Source: Symbiodinium sp. CCMP2592 (Eukaryota > Sar > Dinophyceae > Suessiales > Symbiodiniaceae). From it: a stretch of 64,000 nucleotides of DNA. This document shows positions 10,544-22,309 of the stretch, piece after piece. Location of the stretch: positions 416,513 through 480,512 of the forward strand of contig CAJNDT010005368.1 of assembly GCA_905221615.1 (NCBI GenBank), written 5' to 3'. The number at the start of each line of letters is the position of its first letter. Position 1 is the first letter of the stretch. Position numbers and translations under genes: made by a program. Under the pieces are notes generated by a model. That model saw nothing but the letters and a program-made list of their open reading frames with translations, had not been told where the DNA came from and made no database searches.

Positions 10544-10615
10544 GACTTGGACACGACTCCGCTGAGGTACATGGCACAAGCTGAGCTGAGGCAACCTACG
10601 CCTCCAGATTCGTAG
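10544..10615 (+). CDS. Possible terminal exon, product unknown
   Basis: DLDTTPLRYMAQAELRQPTP then PDS and a TAG stop, followed by a TTTAGGG-rich stretch. It fits a 3' exon of the upstream gene, but only the open frame supports it. Confidence 0.3.
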   Translation, partial: DLDTTPLRYMAQAELRQPTPPDS

Positions 10616-10846
10616 CCTTGACGTGAGACCCGTGGGTTCCATTAAAGTTTGGGCTTTACACGTCAGGGTTTAGGGTTCATGGTTTATTTTGGGTTTAGGG
10701 TTTGAGGTTTGGGCTTCCGGTTTAGGCTCGGAGTTCCGCCAGGAAGACTGGTTTGCCTGGCCGCTGCAAGACCCGTTTGATTAGGAGACTCCAAATCCCG
10801 GAGCCGCCTTTCCCGGAACGAAAGGTTTAAGGGTTGACGGTCTTTA

Positions 10847-10949
10847 GGGGTGGTTGTCAAAATTATGGTCCCTTTTTGGGTCCCTAATATAATACAGCAC
10901 CTAATATTTAGGGTATCCATAAAGGAACCCTAATTTTGACAACTACTCG
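10847..10949. mobile_element. Family E element
   Basis: GGTTGTCAAAATTATGGTCC ... CCTAATTTTGACAACTACTC with GTAC/TATA-rich core. Confidence 0.85.
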
Positions 10950-11399
10950 TAACAGGGGTTCAAGGGGTTTCAGGGTTTGGGGGTTTAGGGTCGGGTTTGA
11001 GGGTTTGCGGCTTTAGAGATTTCGGATATAAGGTTGAAGTGTCTAAGGTTTACGCTTCAGGGTTTCGGGTTCAGGTTCAAAGCGTGACAGGAACGTCTGT
11101 AGGTTCCGCTAGAGCCGCTAAATGCTTGAGCACAGAGGGTTACAGAGGAGTGTCTCATTCCATACAGACCGTTATGACGCGTTGAAACCCGACATTCTAA
11201 AATTGACACTGGTGCCGTCCGGGTTAACTGTCAGTCGGATACAGGATTGCGGGCGTGAGAGCGAGAGCGCGAGAGACAGAGAGAGACACTGTGTGTGTGT
11301 ATGCATTTGTATTGGGGGCGTCACTAAACACGTTTCGAGGGACACTCTAAACTCAAGGATTTGTGGCAGCATTTGGCTTCGAGTTGAGGCTCACAGAGA

Positions 11400-12232
11400 A
11401 GGTTTTTTCCACATTAATCTGCGCCTCCAACCAAGGTTTTTCCACATAAAACGGGGCGCGCAGGCATACTTTTCCACATAAGTCTGGGCCCCCAAGAAGG
11501 GTTTTTGCACATGAATCGGGGCATCGCAGGCATACTTGTCCATATAAATCTGGGTCCGCAAAGAAGGTTTTCTTCATGAGTCCGGGGCATCAACGGCATG
11601 CTTTGAAACAACGTGGAAACATCCGGGCTGGTTGCGGAAAAAGCTGTGGCAACATCCGGGCTGGTTGCGGAAACAGTTGTGGAATCATCCGGGATGGTTG
11701 CAGAAAAAGCTGTGGAAACATCCGGGCTGGGTTCGGGAAAAGTTGTGGAATGTGATGTCGATTCGTGTTGTCTCTAAATTTACCTGATCAAAACCAAGTT
11801 TGTCCGCAAACTTATCCGCAAACCGCTTGAGTTTCTCCACAAGTTTTTCCGCACATCGGGCCGGTGTCTCCACAAGCTTTTCCGCAAGCTTCCTTTGTGA
11901 TTGCGCATTGAGTGAAACTGCATGTAAAACTCGGCCGGGGGCGTGGCCGTGGTCGTGGAAAAAACAGGCCGTAGGTGTGGAAAAACCCGGCCGGAGGCGT
12001 TAAAAAACCAGGCCGTAGGCGTGGAAAAACCTGGCCCGGGGTGTGGAAAAGCAAAGCAAGGCCGGAGGCGTTAAAAAACCAGGCCGTAGGCGTGGAAAAA
12101 CCTGGCCGGGTGTGGAAAAACGCGTGGAAAAACCAGGCCGTAGGCGTGGAAAAACTTGGCCGGTGGTGTGGAAAAACAAGGCCGTAGGTGTGGAAAAATC
12201 TGGCCGGTGGGCATGGAAAGAACATCGAAGTG
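11400..12232. repeat. Minisatellite region with mirrored halves
   Basis: Left (11400-11580) has TTTTTCCACAT-type units. Middle (11590-11760) has four copies of about 38 bp with ACATCCGGGCTGGTTGCGGA. Right (11930-12215) has units of CCAGGCCGTAGGCGTGGAAA. The right half is roughly the complement of the left. Long minus-strand frames here are repeat translations. Confidence 0.8.
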
Positions 12233-12336
12233 CAGATGGAGTTTAGGAAGCTTTGTTGACGGACCCGCCCAACATTTGTACCTTCTGCCGATTGTCTAGA
12301 ACAAGCCTGTACAGTCACCCAACAATGCACCAGCTC

Positions 12337-12436
12337 CCTGTAGTCTCCATTGTAGTTCCTTTTTGGGGTTACCTTATAGGATCCTTAATATATACTTGGT
12401 TAAACCATGAAAAGGAACTACAATGGAGACTACAGG
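12337..12436. mobile_element. Family B2 element
   Basis: CCTGTAGTCTCCATTGTAGT ... mirrored at the right end. The core (GGATCCTTAATATATA) relates it to family B. Confidence 0.8.
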
Positions 12437-12768
12437 TACACCCCAAGCCCAAAGGCCCAAATCCTGAAGCCAGATGCTGTGACATCTGTGAGTGAGTGTG
12501 ATGTGCCTAAGTAATCCGAGTGTGGATGCTGAAGTGCGTCTTCGATGAGGAGGCAAAGGTGTTCGGGCGGAGCACCGTCAGTGCATTTTAGGGTTAAGGG
12601 TTTAGGGGTTTAGCTGTTTAGGGTTTAGGGTTTTAGGGTTTCGGGTTTAGGGACCTTGCGATTGCTCCGGGAAATGCAGCCGGGCTGATTGTTTAATCAT
12701 GCAGCCTCCGACCGGAGCAAGCTACCATCGAAGGAAAGAGAGGTGTCTCTATGTAAGGGGCCAGTATA

Positions 12769-12883
12769 ACCTAGGATGCCCAGTAGTACCCTTATTCCCT
12801 TTTTGTAGTCCTAGGTTCCTTATAAAGTTACCCAATACCAAAAAGAGAGGCCTTTTTATTCTTAGGTTACTGGGTATCCTAGT
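12769..12883. mobile_element. Family I element
   Basis: CTAGGATGCCCAGTA ... TACTGGGTATCCTAG around TTATTCCCTTTTTG/CAAAAAG-type inner arms. Confidence 0.65.
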
Positions 12884-13043
12884 AACGGTTCCATGAGGGT
12901 AAGATAAGAGCTCTATGTAAAGGTTCCACAAGGGCTCCCTCAGGGCTTGAGGGTGTCGCTGTTGCTCTCTAGAAGAAGTGATTTCTGCAGCTTGCTGATG
13001 CCGCGCGTGCCGTGAACAGAGCTTTCGGGTAATAGAGCGGTCT

Positions 13044-13143
13044 AAAGAACTACCAACACTATTTTGGAGCTCCAAATTATTATACTTATCGTATAATATG
13101 ATTACCCCAGCTTCCCGTCGTAATCGTTAAGGCCCATATAGCA
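13044..13143. mobile_element. Degenerate family A element
   Basis: ACTACCAACACTATTTTGGA ... GTAATCGTTAAGGCCCATAT. Confidence 0.6.
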
Positions 13144-13223
13144 GCTTAAGACTTGAGTCTGGTGTCTTTGCAAGAACTACTCTCTCTGAGAAGCGGCGAA
13201 GCTTCACCGTCTCTTTCTTCGAT

Positions 13224-13260
13224 GAACCCCAAAAAGGAACTACCATGGGGCCTTAGGGTA
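13224..13260. mobile_element. Half of a family B element
   Basis: Only the right arm remains (CCCCAAAAAGGAACTACCAT and on to GGGTA). Confidence 0.6.
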
Positions 13261-13375
13261 GCTTGAGCAGGTCCCAGGTGGCATGTTTTAATTGCCGCGG
13301 TGGCTGCCGACTGCATGCAGTGCGCAGCGCTCTGCCTCAGCTGAAGCTAATCGAAGTAGAGGTCCTGACGTAACA

Positions 13376-13482
13376 TTGGGGCTTTAATCATTAGAATCGG
13401 GTTTTGGGGTATGGTATACGATAACAAATTACAATAAGGACCCCCCAAAATAGTGTAGAAAATTATCTAGGCCCCCGTACTA
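13376..13482. mobile_element. Family A element
   Basis: GGGGCTTTAATCATTAGAAT ... AAATTATCTAGGCCCCC. Confidence 0.75.
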
Positions 13483-13926
13483 CTACTGTTGCTAGATTCT
13501 TGCCCGATGGCGACTGGTAGTTTGCCCTGATGGATCTGCGCAGGCCTGCATCTAGCTTCCTCTGAATCCCAAAACAGGTCCAAAACCAATGCTATCTCCA
13601 GAAACCCTACCCCCAACGACCCTAAACCCCTTATCCCCGAAACACCCTAAAGCAATAATCATAGTAATTATAATAACAATAATAATAACCCTAAATCAAT
13701 ACGCGCCTTGGAGCCCCTAAGACCTCAAACTTAGGGGTTTAGGGCTGCGGGCTTGGTTTCTGGCTCCGCGGTTGTGGCAGTTCAGCTGCAGATTGTGTGA
13801 CAGATCGGCACCAATGATTTAGCGCGACTTCTCAGATGCATCGAAGCACGAAGTACAAGATCCGTCAACCCTAATCCCTAAAGATCCGTAAAAGTCAGAA
13901 AAAAAGATCCGTAAAGCTACTTGCAG

Positions 13927-14096
13927 GGTATGGGCCCTTGCTGACAGCTCAGTTCTTCGAGGCATTCTGACCGGTCGACTCCGCCTTATGCCAGGGAATA
14001 GAGGGCCTTCGCCCAACTTCCTAGTCCCGGAAGAAGAAAAGTTCCAAGTTTCATGTCGCGGACTGGTACCACATCTTCCGTTCTGTCGAGTTCTGT
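13927..14096 (+). CDS. Open frame, possible exon
   Basis: About 56 codons, including ADSSVLRGILTGRLRLMPG and NFLVPEEEKFQVSCRGLV, closed by TAG. It starts after a TTGCAG. No domain recognised. Confidence 0.25.
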
Positions 14097-14190
14097 AGCT
14101 GTAGCTCTTATGCGGCGTAGGTTGCTCTTGGAACTCCGTCGCCGATGCGAGAATACCCGCAGACCCACAATCAAGTAGTTCGGGTTCCAG

Positions 14191-14297
14191 CATGGGAGTT
14201 TCCGAACCTTTGGGGTACCTCATTTTGGGGTCCTTTTGATAAGGATCCTACTATTCAGGGTGCTATATTAGGGTCCCCTGTTTTCGGAAACCCCCAC
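14191..14297. mobile_element. Family F element
   Basis: CATGGGAGTTTCCGAACC ... GTTTTCGGAAACCCCCACAT with the DNA core GGTCCTTTTGATAAGGATCC. Confidence 0.8.
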
Positions 14298-14949
14298 ATC
14301 ACCCCTGCAGCTCTGACACGTTCGTGACTACTGTTAGTGTAGAACTCGCCTCGAATTTCAAGCCACGGCCGCCCCTAGAAATTATCCGGTCGATAGTATT
14401 ATGGCAATTTTCTATATTATGCTAGACTATCTACACTGTATATGTATATCTTGCAACTAGTTGCACTACCATTTTATACGCTTTATGCATCATCTATTAT
14501 TCTGCTATGTTCCTACTCCTACGGTCTTCGGGACTCTTCACGGTGTGAACAGCCTGCCTGGCAACGAGCACTTGGTGCGGTGCTTGATTGATCCAGCATG
14601 AGTATGGGCCACTGTTAGGGTTTAGCATTTGGGTTTGGGATGTAGGGCCGGTATAGCAAGCTGATTAAGAAAGGCCTATGGCTGTTCTGAATGTGTGAGA
14701 TCTTTTTTGGGGGGAACTACGCACGGGGCGCAAGGTTGAAATCAGAGTCCCGCATTGCCGAGTGATGAGTCCCAGGATGCAAGTATCTTGCCTGGCCAGC
14801 CACTGCCAGATTGTGTATCTTCATGCAATCACAGTCCCAACTTGCAAGAACATGCCAGGACTCTGGTAGTGACGTGCATGGTTGTGATGCTGGTTGTGTC
14901 TGATGATGACGGTGATGCCTTGCTCACTGCTGCTACAGGTTCATTTGCA

Positions 14950-15145
14950 GCCGGAGCTGCGACTCCTCGCTCCCGGATTTCATTCACCAGGCTGTCTGGA
15001 TGCAAGACCAGCCCGCACCAAGACGAATTATGCTTATCTGGCTATCTGGCTATCAGCTGCTTTTGCAAGGGATCATTTGAGGACTCTGCCATGTTTTAGA
15101 ACGTTGCGCAAAAGGTATAGTGCTCGATACCAACATAAATTGTGA
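14950..15145 (+). CDS. Open frame, possible 3' exon
   Basis: Begins at a TTGCAG and runs QPELRLLAPGFHSPGCLDAR onward to RYSARYQHKL and a TGA. Basic C-terminus; family unknown. A second frame is open over the same bases. Confidence 0.2.
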
Positions 15146-15312
15146 ATAAGTTATGCTTGATCCTCGGCAAGCAAGCTCTAACCCTCATCCCTAAGCCGCC
15201 CTGTGATTGTCACTCGCGCAAGCATGGCTTGCGACTCGACCCCCACTGTCAAGGACATGAGAGAATGGTAAGGTCGTGTAATAAGGGCCGTACATCACAG
15301 TGCTCCATAATT

Positions 15313-15412
15313 TATAGGGGCCTAAATACTTGCCACTACTATTTGGGAGGTTCTTTATCATAGTTATAGTATAGCGGGCCCCAAAAGCCTATTCTAATTA
15401 TTAAAACCCCTG
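15313..15412. mobile_element. Family A element
   Basis: TATAGGGGCCTAAATACTTG ... TCTAATTATTAAAACCCCTG. Confidence 0.8.
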
Positions 15413-16258
15413 TATCCCTAGATCCCTTATAGTACCCTTCTAGTATCCCTTAAAGGGTAAGGCCCCTGTATCACTGCTCGGGTCTCCATGTTTCGTCTGA
15501 CTCTGGGTAAGCATAACCTCGCACCCTAAACCCTAAACCCTAAACCCTAAACCCTAAACCCTAAACCCTAATCGCAGACTTCCCGATGCAGCTTTGCAGC
15601 CCGTTCCTGGGCCTTGTGACGGGGATATGCAGAGTCCCCCGACAGGCTCAAGCTCAGATCTCCTCCTGTCGCACTGGAAGGCATCGAGTCTGCATAATGA
15701 AGGGTTGCGCCATAGCTGCAGATCCCGAAACCCCAAGTACAAGACTTATATACGCCTTCAGTTCTACCGCAAAAGTCCTCTGCACCGTCGTTTTCTGAAC
15801 TTGTCAAAGAATTGAGACCCAACTTTGCATGAGACACCGTTTCTCGTAATTTGGAGCCGCACGCTAGATTTCAGCTCCGTTGCCTCAGGGAAACATCCAC
15901 CGTCGCAATTGAGTCAGCTTTGATAATGGGATCGATGGATGTCTTCCACAGCGACAGCGTTACGACTGCATTGGGAAGGGGCCGGCTTGACGAAGATTTC
16001 CTCACAATCTGGCTATACACGAGATTTGGAATCTATAAGCTCTGGGGGTATATGGGGATGTAGCTTGCTTCACATACAGTCTTATGATGTGCTCGTCTAT
16101 TGGTGCGATAGGCCTTGAGCTTCTTCGGGTTCTGCCCGGAAGGAGTCAGCGTTTTCAAGGGGCCGTCTGAAACATGACAACGGCCATCACCGCGAAGACT
16201 AAGAGGCACGTAAGACTGCGCTGAGGAAGAGGACGAGGACCCTAAACCCTAAACCGAG

Positions 16259-16305
16259 GAAGAGGAAGAGGAGGAAGGAGGAAGGAAAAGCCCTCCGCCT
16301 CGCCG
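16259..16305 (+). CDS. Acidic exon
   Basis: Glu-rich then basic: EEEEEEEGGRKSPPPR. The acceptor AACCGAG follows a CCCTAAA pair and the donor is GTGAGG. Short and low in complexity. Confidence 0.35.
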
Positions 16306-16309
16306 GTGA

Positions 16310-17690
16310 GGAGCAAAGTAAACCATGGCTAGGCTGGGGCCGGGATCTCTCAAACCAGATTGTGGCTCGGAATCCTTGCCAACTTCAAGTGCCCTGTGCA
16401 TAGAACCGGCTTCGAAGATGAGCGTGGTACAGCCAAGCCTCTGATCCGCGAAGAGTCCTTCTGTGGCAGTTGGCATTACTTCTGACAGAAGCAAGCGTGG
16501 TGATTGTTGTAGTCGTGCTCGCGATGGTGCCTTTGCTGCTTTTGCCCATGGTGATGCTGCTGCTCGTGCTAGGGCTGCTAGGGCTGGAGTCGGTGGTCAC
16601 GATTTTCACCACCATGCTTGTGCTCCTCCTCCTCCTCCTCCTCCTGCTCCTCCAACAGCCATAAGCTTCTTCTCTGCATCACCGTCGCCATTACCACCAA
16701 GATCGTGATTATCAGCACGACTGGGTTGTCAACGTCATGACCAATCACCATCGCCAGCAACAGCGCCGGCGCCGTCGCTATGGGTCACCGTCATCAGCAG
16801 CATCAGCAGCCTTACAATATCTACCATTCTATCATTCTATCATGATCCCTTCCTCATTACTTTCATTGTCGCTGGCTTAGGCTTCGTACTCATTACAATC
16901 ATCAACAACGTCATCCTAAGCACCGTCTTATCACAGAAGTGATAGTAGTCAGATTCCTTCTTCACTATCCTGCACGTTGATAGTCTTGGTATAGCGCTGC
17001 TGATCATTCTTCCTCTTTCTGCTTTAGATGGCACTGTATTGTTGGTGTACTTCTTCTGTTGTTGCTGCTGTTTTGCATTATTGCTGTTCCTGATGCGCTT
17101 GCTGGTGCCGCCATTGTCGATGGGGTTCTCTGTGATTCGTCGTGGCGGGAGTTGCCTTGGTTGCCACTGCTCTTCCTGTTCTTGATGTGTTGTTGCGGCT
17201 GCCGTTGTTCTTGGTTGTGGTGTTGCTGCATCGGCTGGACATGATCTTGCCATTGCTGCTGCCACTGCTGGTGCTGCTGCCGATACTGCAGCCGCCACTG
17301 CCTCTACCACTGATGATGATGCTGATGACAACGATGCTGATGATGATAACGATGGAGAAGAAGATGGTGATGATGATGGCATGGATCTTGCTGATGAGAA
17401 TGGTGATGATGATGACGATGGTGTTGCTGGTGCTATTGTACACAGCAGGTTTGCTTTCATCACAGATATGATATTCCGCGCGACGCCACTGAATGGCATG
17501 AGAAGGACATCTTGCAGCAAAGGCTTCGAGTCAGAGTAGCTGAGACGGCCAAAGCGTCATGAACTCCGGACCCTCGAATACAAGACGTGGGGTTTGCAGC
17601 TTCAATACTCACACTAACTAACTGCACGCCATGTAACCCGAGTCCTTAGCCCTGACCGTACCCCTTCTATTCGCAGTCTCTGAGCCTTTC
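16310..17690. other. Triplet-rich stretch without a clear gene
   Basis: TGG/CTG/GAT-rich sequence (16480-16830 and 17050-17420) gives open frames on both strands with Ser-, Leu- or Met-rich translations. I see no splice-bounded exon. Confidence 0.4.
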
Positions 17691-17699
17691 ACTTAGCAC

Positions 17700-17899
17700 A
17701 GTGCCCCTCACTTCTCGCACATACCTGTGAGCGGAGCTTAGTTGAACCAATGTTGAGAAATTTCTACCTCCGCGACAGCACAGAACGGCCCTTCACATTT
17801 CCAAGATTTGATGGACCGAGGGCGGGGTCGAAAAGCCACCGCATCGAAGATTTCCATTTTCGAGTCCCGAACACGGGACTCTCTGCCGGAGAGGGTTGA
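17700..17899 (+). CDS. Open frame, possible exon
   Basis: Reads LVEPMLRNFYLRDSTERPFT then FPRFDGPRAGSKSHRIEDFH and ends GEG-stop. Composition is protein-like and free of repeats. Function unknown. Confidence 0.25.
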
Positions 17900-18372
17900 T
17901 TGCGCCAGGGTCTAGCCATGATGTAGTGAAGTGCTCATGGTAGTGGTGGTAACAGCTTCAGCACATGGTTTTACGGAAGAGCTTGGAGCTAGCGGTGATA
18001 GAATCTCAACCTAACAGGGCACCACCCCTTCCGGACCGCTGACCATTGACAAAGCAACAGTGCACGAAGCCACTGACAGAGTTGAGGCAGTCGCTGCTTC
18101 TTGCTGGTGGAAGACAGCTGCTCAGAACACCCATGAGAATGAATAACAGCAAGCACGATAAAATGAACCCTAAGCCCTGTACTGTAGAGTACAGCCATGC
18201 GAAGGCGGCAGTGTCGGCCAAACCTCTGAGTGCAACCGCTTCCAATCGGCTCTTTGGCCGTTACTGCAGACCCAAACTGAAGGCTCTTGTCCACAAAGAA
18301 CCGTCTTGTTTGCATGCTGGAGCCAGTCTTTTGGTCAAGTGCAAGTGCGACAGTAGAGTCGCCGAGCCTAAG

Positions 18373-18615
18373 TCACAGTTGATCAGCATGCAGAGGATCA
18401 GACTCAAAGCTCTGCTGCCTAATGTCAGAGTGTGAGTTCATGGACTTGCTTGCCGCGCCATCAATTTCACCATCGTCTTCCCCATCGTCCTGCTCTCTCC
18501 GCATCATTCGCATCATCAGCGGCATGCTTGCATGCTTCGCGCACTTTCTCTTCAATGCCGCTGTGGCCGAAGGAAGCCAAATAGTCCCAGTGACAATAGG
18601 GACGAGTTCGCTGCC
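18373..18615 (-). CDS. Minus-strand open frame, acidic
   Basis: Contains ALKRKCAKHASMPLMMRMMR then REQDDGEDDGEIDGAASKSM. It is one of few minus-strand frames that look protein-like. It could be a shadow of a + strand frame over 18046-18435. Confidence 0.18.
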   Translation of the reverse strand, partial: GSELVPIVTGTIWLPSATAALKRKCAKHASMPLMMRMMRREQDDGEDDGEIDGAASKSMNSHSDIRQQSFESDPLHADQL

Positions 18616-19175
18616 ACAGTGGTGGAGATCGTTGTAGCCTAGGTTTGGGTTCAACATCAGGCCGTCGAGGATAGAATACAGATGTGCCCTGAACCCTTGT
18701 GAAAAATGTTGGACCCTATATCTTGGAGTTCCAAACCCCCTACTTAGACCCGAAACTCTAATGTGGGACACACATGCTGAACGCCTAACAACCAACAAAC
18801 CGGAAACTCTAATGAACGACGCAGAACAGGACCCTAAACTCTAAACCCTAAGTAAACAATATGCGCACCCAGAACTCAGAAGAGAGATTCGGTCGACCTC
18901 TAGCCCGACACTTCCAATTCTGTGCATGGACCTAATATACTAAAACTTAGTAGCTTCTGGGGCTAATAAAATCCTACCATAATTGAGAAGGTTAACCTTG
19001 CTTGGGCTAGGGTACTCAACCCCTCAGAAACCCACAAACAAGTAATAATCTCATTCCATGATAGTCCCTGATCCTAATCCTAGAGCCGTGTAGTAACCCC
19101 CAAAGACTCCTGTAAGCCCAACCCCTTAAAAGGCACCCATTTCCAGTTATTAGGCTCCTACTATGTAGTAATCCC

Positions 19176-19510
19176 AGACCCTAAACCCAAAGACATCCCT
19201 AAACCTTAAATCCCTAATCCTTAAACCCCTAAACATCCCTAAACCCCAAATCCCTAAACCCCTAAACCCTAAACCTTTAAACATCCCTAAACCCTAAACC
19301 CCCAAACATCCCTAAACCCTGAACCCCTAAACATCCCTAAACCCTAAACCCCTAAACATCCCTAAACCCCAAATCCCTAATCCCTAAACCCCTAAACCCC
19401 TAAACCCTAAACCCTAACCCCCTAAACCCCTAAACCCCTAAACCCCTAAACCCTAAACCCTAAAACCCTAAACCCTAAGCCCCTAAGCCCCTAAACCCCT
19501 AAACCCTAAG
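19176..19510. repeat. CCCTAAA array upstream of an exon
   Basis: About 335 bp of CCCTAAA, CCCCTAAA and ACATCCCTAAA units, ending in CCCTAAGCCCTC at the exon-like island. Confidence 0.9.
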
Positions 19511-19579
19511 CCCTCATGGCTGGGCCCACGCAGCGCCGGTCCATCAAGCAGCAGGGCAGGCCCAGAGTGTCTCGGGGGG
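19511..19579 (+). CDS. Exon between telomere-like arrays
   Basis: A short island between a 330-bp CCCTAAA array and a TTTAGGG array. It reads MAGPTQRRSIKQQGRPRVSR. The ATG at 19516 could be internal. Confidence 0.4.
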
Positions 19580-19589
19580 TTTCTGTGTT

Positions 19590-19975
19590 TACCGTTAGGG
19601 TTTAGGGTTTAGGGTTTAGGGTTTAGGGGTGTAGGGGCTTAGGGGTTTAGGGTTTAGGGGTTTAGGGTTTAGGATTTGGGGGAGTCCAATACCCCTTAGT
19701 TAAGGAATATTCCTTAAATCATATTAGGGATCCTACGGTAATTTAAGCTATATTCCTCAATTAAGGGGTATTGGAGTCTCCGGGGGGTTCCTGCAGGGGT
19801 TACTATAACAGGACCTGTGAGGGTGACTGCAAGGGTTTTGAGTTTGGGGCTTAGGGTTCAGGGATTTAGGGTTTAGGGATTTAGGGTTTAGGGCTTAGGG
19901 ATTTAGGGTTTAGGGTTTAGGGGTTTAGGGTTTAGGGATTTAAGGTTTAGGGTTTAGGGCTCGGGGCTTAAGGAA
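19590..19975. repeat. TTTAGGG arrays around a family C element
   Basis: TTTAGGG units at 19590-19676 and 19835-19975, split by the C element and a short unique stretch. Confidence 0.85.
19676..19785. mobile_element. Family C element
   Basis: GGAGTCCAATACCCCTTAGT ... mirrored at GGTATTGGAGTCTCC. It directly follows a TTTAGGG array. Confidence 0.8.
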
Positions 19976-20215
19976 GTGGAAAGCCTGTTGCCAAAAGGGT
20001 TCAGGGATGCAGCGCCTACGGGAACGCAGTTTGACTGAGTAAATTGCGGTTAAATGTTTCTTTGAGCGGCCCTCTTCGTCCTGAACCCTTTGTTATGTTC
20101 CTGAGCCGTTTCCCCTAGGGGTACTTAGAAATCATTGTTGGTTTTTGCTTCCTAAAATCCCTAAGGAACAGCTAGAATTACAATTGTTGCCAGGAGTCTA
20201 AGTTCAGTACTTAAA

Positions 20216-20327
20216 TGGTCATGGGACTTAGTAACTCGGGTCATTATTAGGGTAACTATACTTATAAGTACTTCTAACCCCAATTAAGGGACTTATAACT
20301 ATAGTTACTAAGTCCCATGCTCCTCGA
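20216..20327. mobile_element. Family D element
   Basis: CATGGGACTTAGTAACT at the left and AGTTACTAAGTCCCATG at the right, core with GTTACTATA-type arms. Confidence 0.85.
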
Positions 20328-20494
20328 GGTATATTCTAGTACCCTTATAGTATCCCTTATAGTATCCCTCATAGTAACCCCTTTAAAGGAACCCTAGGAA
20401 CCCTACCTCACCAGTGTCTCTTAAGGCTCCGAGCCTTTGGACTCTGAGCCCCAGAGGCCTCTTGAGTTTCAGATGATTGGTCAGACCCTAAGCC

Positions 20495-20588
20495 TACCCA
20501 AAGGCCCCAAAGTAGTTCCTTTTTGGGGTTCGTATATAGAATCCTATAAGGTAATCCCAAAAAGGAGCTACTTTGGGGCCTCTGGGTA
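20495..20588. mobile_element. Family B element (94 bp)
   Basis: Same ends and exactly the same length as the copy at 4198, with TA duplication; arms share AAAGTAGTTCCTTTTTGGGG. Confidence 0.85.
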
Positions 20589-20611
20589 AAACTTATGATT
20601 CCACTTAATAT

Positions 20612-20714
20612 CATCGGGCCTTAATAATTACTTATTCTATTTTGGGGGGCTTCTCATTATAATCATGGTGTAGTATACCACAAAAACCCGATTCTAATTG
20701 TCAAGGCCCCCTTA
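20612..20714. mobile_element. Family A element
   Basis: CGGGCCTTAATAATTAC ... TTCTAATTGTCAAGGCCCCC. It follows a family B copy by 24 bp. Confidence 0.8.
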
Positions 20715-21105
20715 TCAGGTCTGTGTAAGAGGCGTGGAGCAAGCCTTTCTGGTTTGATGGGAGTTTATGCTTGCCTTTGTGGCCTGGGTACGGCTATCCA
20801 ATTCGGGTTTAGGGTTTCGGGGTTTAGGGTTTAAGCCGTTTTGGGCAATGAGTCAGTAGCACAACGAGTCAGTAGCACGTAATGTAGAAGCAAAGAGCTT
20901 AGGAGCAGGAGAACTCATCCACGCAGAAGCAGAATCACAGTGCTGATGACAATGCTAACAACGATAACAATAACAAGAATAACAATACTAATTAACAATA
21001 ATAGCCACAATAAGCTATTACACATTAGTTGTAATAGTAATGGTATCCTGATGACTGTTATCACATCAGGGCTTGACACTGAATCAGCGCACCCTTGGAC
21101 CGCAG

Positions 21106-21166
21106 GGAGGCGGCCGTCGACGCCCTCCGAAAACGATGCTTCGATCGCGCCACTGGTCACATCATG
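21106..21166 (+). CDS. Exon, product unknown
   Basis: Reads REAAVDALRKRCFDRATGHI then M, between CGCAG and a strong GTAAGG donor. Helical, charged composition. No family recognised. Confidence 0.4.
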
Positions 21167-21203
21167 GTAAGGAACACGCTTGCACATCATAATAAAGTAA
21201 AAG

Positions 21204-21288
21204 CCAGAAAGTTGGAATATTATTATCCTAAGCCCTTTATGGTAAATTATAGGGTATCCTACCCTGAAACCATATTTCAACTTTCTGG
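21204..21288. mobile_element. Family G element
   Basis: CCAGAAAGTTGGAATAT ... ATATTTCAACTTTCTGG. Confidence 0.8.
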
Positions 21289-21394
21289 AGTTCCCTCTAA
21301 GAAGTCGCACGATTTCAGTACTGTCCTCTACTCTGTAAACAAGAGGCCCGAAGGCTTCTTGGGCTTTTCGGGAATGCTAAACCCTAAACCCTAC

Positions 21395-21515
21395 TTAAAG
21401 GATCATGGGACTTAGTAACTAGGGTTATTATTGGGGTAACTATGCTTATAATTATAATTTATAACCCCAATTAAGGGACTTATAACTATAGTTACTAAGT
21501 CCCATGATCCTCCAA
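21395..21515. mobile_element. Family D element
   Basis: GGATCATGGGACTTAGTAAC ... GTTACTAAGTCCCATGATCC, perfect 20-bp arms. Confidence 0.9.
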
Positions 21516-21736
21516 GCAAACCTTCCTTCATTTTGAAAGGCGGGAGTGGGAGTGGAGTGCCTCAACTCGACCCTTGCTCAGAAGGCTTCCAAGGTTGGGT
21601 AGCTCCGTAGAGTGCCGGAGTTTCCTGGGTGCCTTGTGGTAAGGAAGGGTCCCGAGTTTAGGTTTTAGTGATGAAATCATACTATTTTTTCTATGTACCC
21701 CTTTTTCTGCTACCATAAAGAAAGTTCCGTCAGAAG

Positions 21737-22007
21737 TACCCAATGGTGGCTTACCTTCGGGACAGTGGAACAGAAGCTTCAGGCTGCGAAGACAGGTTTT
21801 CTGTCATTGAACTCCGGGAAGTCTGCCAAATCCAGGAAGTCGAATCGGGAAATCGAAAACACCCACATCAAGCACAAAGCGCTTGGGGTGGCGGATGGTG
21901 GGGATGTGAGGGAGGATCATGTTGCGGGTTCTTCTTCAGCACCCACCTGGTCCCCATTACCGCACGAAAGAGGAGCTGCCGTTGTAAGACCGCTCGTTGC
22001 ATCCTGA
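21737..22007 (+). CDS. Open frame, possible exon
   Basis: Includes TVEQKLQAAKTGFLSLNSGK, SAKSRKSNREIENTHIKHKA and GVADGGDVREDHVAGSSSAP up to a stop at 22007. One of the longer repeat-free frames. Another frame is also open here. Confidence 0.3.
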
Positions 22008-22128
22008 AGTCATGCCCGGCAGGGCACAAACATGAACTCGGCAGGATTGCTTCAACCCTCCAGAACTTTGGGGAACCTGCAATCCAAAATCACAGCTTCA
22101 GCCTCCGGGTTGGTGCATCCCCACTCCC

Positions 22129-22234
22129 TACCTATAGTCTCCATTATAGTTCCTTGTTTGGGGGTTTAACCAAATATATATTAAGGATCCTATAAGGTAT
22201 CCCCAAAAGGGAACTATAATGGAGACTATAGGTA
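22129..22234. mobile_element. Family B2 element
   Basis: TA-CCTATAGTCTCC ... GGAGACTATAGG-TA with TA duplication. Confidence 0.85.
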
Positions 22235-22309
22235 AAGTCCACTCCCTAAATTCCTTCGTATCCTTATACCATAATACACCCTAAGGCCCTAAGGCCTGTT
22301 CTAACTAAT

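Noticed and set aside
11812-12330. 172-codon minus-strand frame with FFHTYGL-type periodic peptide
   Set aside because: It is the translation of the GTGGAAAAA minisatellite; other frames of the same repeat are equally open.
17989-18435. Convincing gene from overlapping 108- to 129-codon frames
   Set aside because: Frames are open on both strands at once with no splice sites or motif; I cannot choose one.
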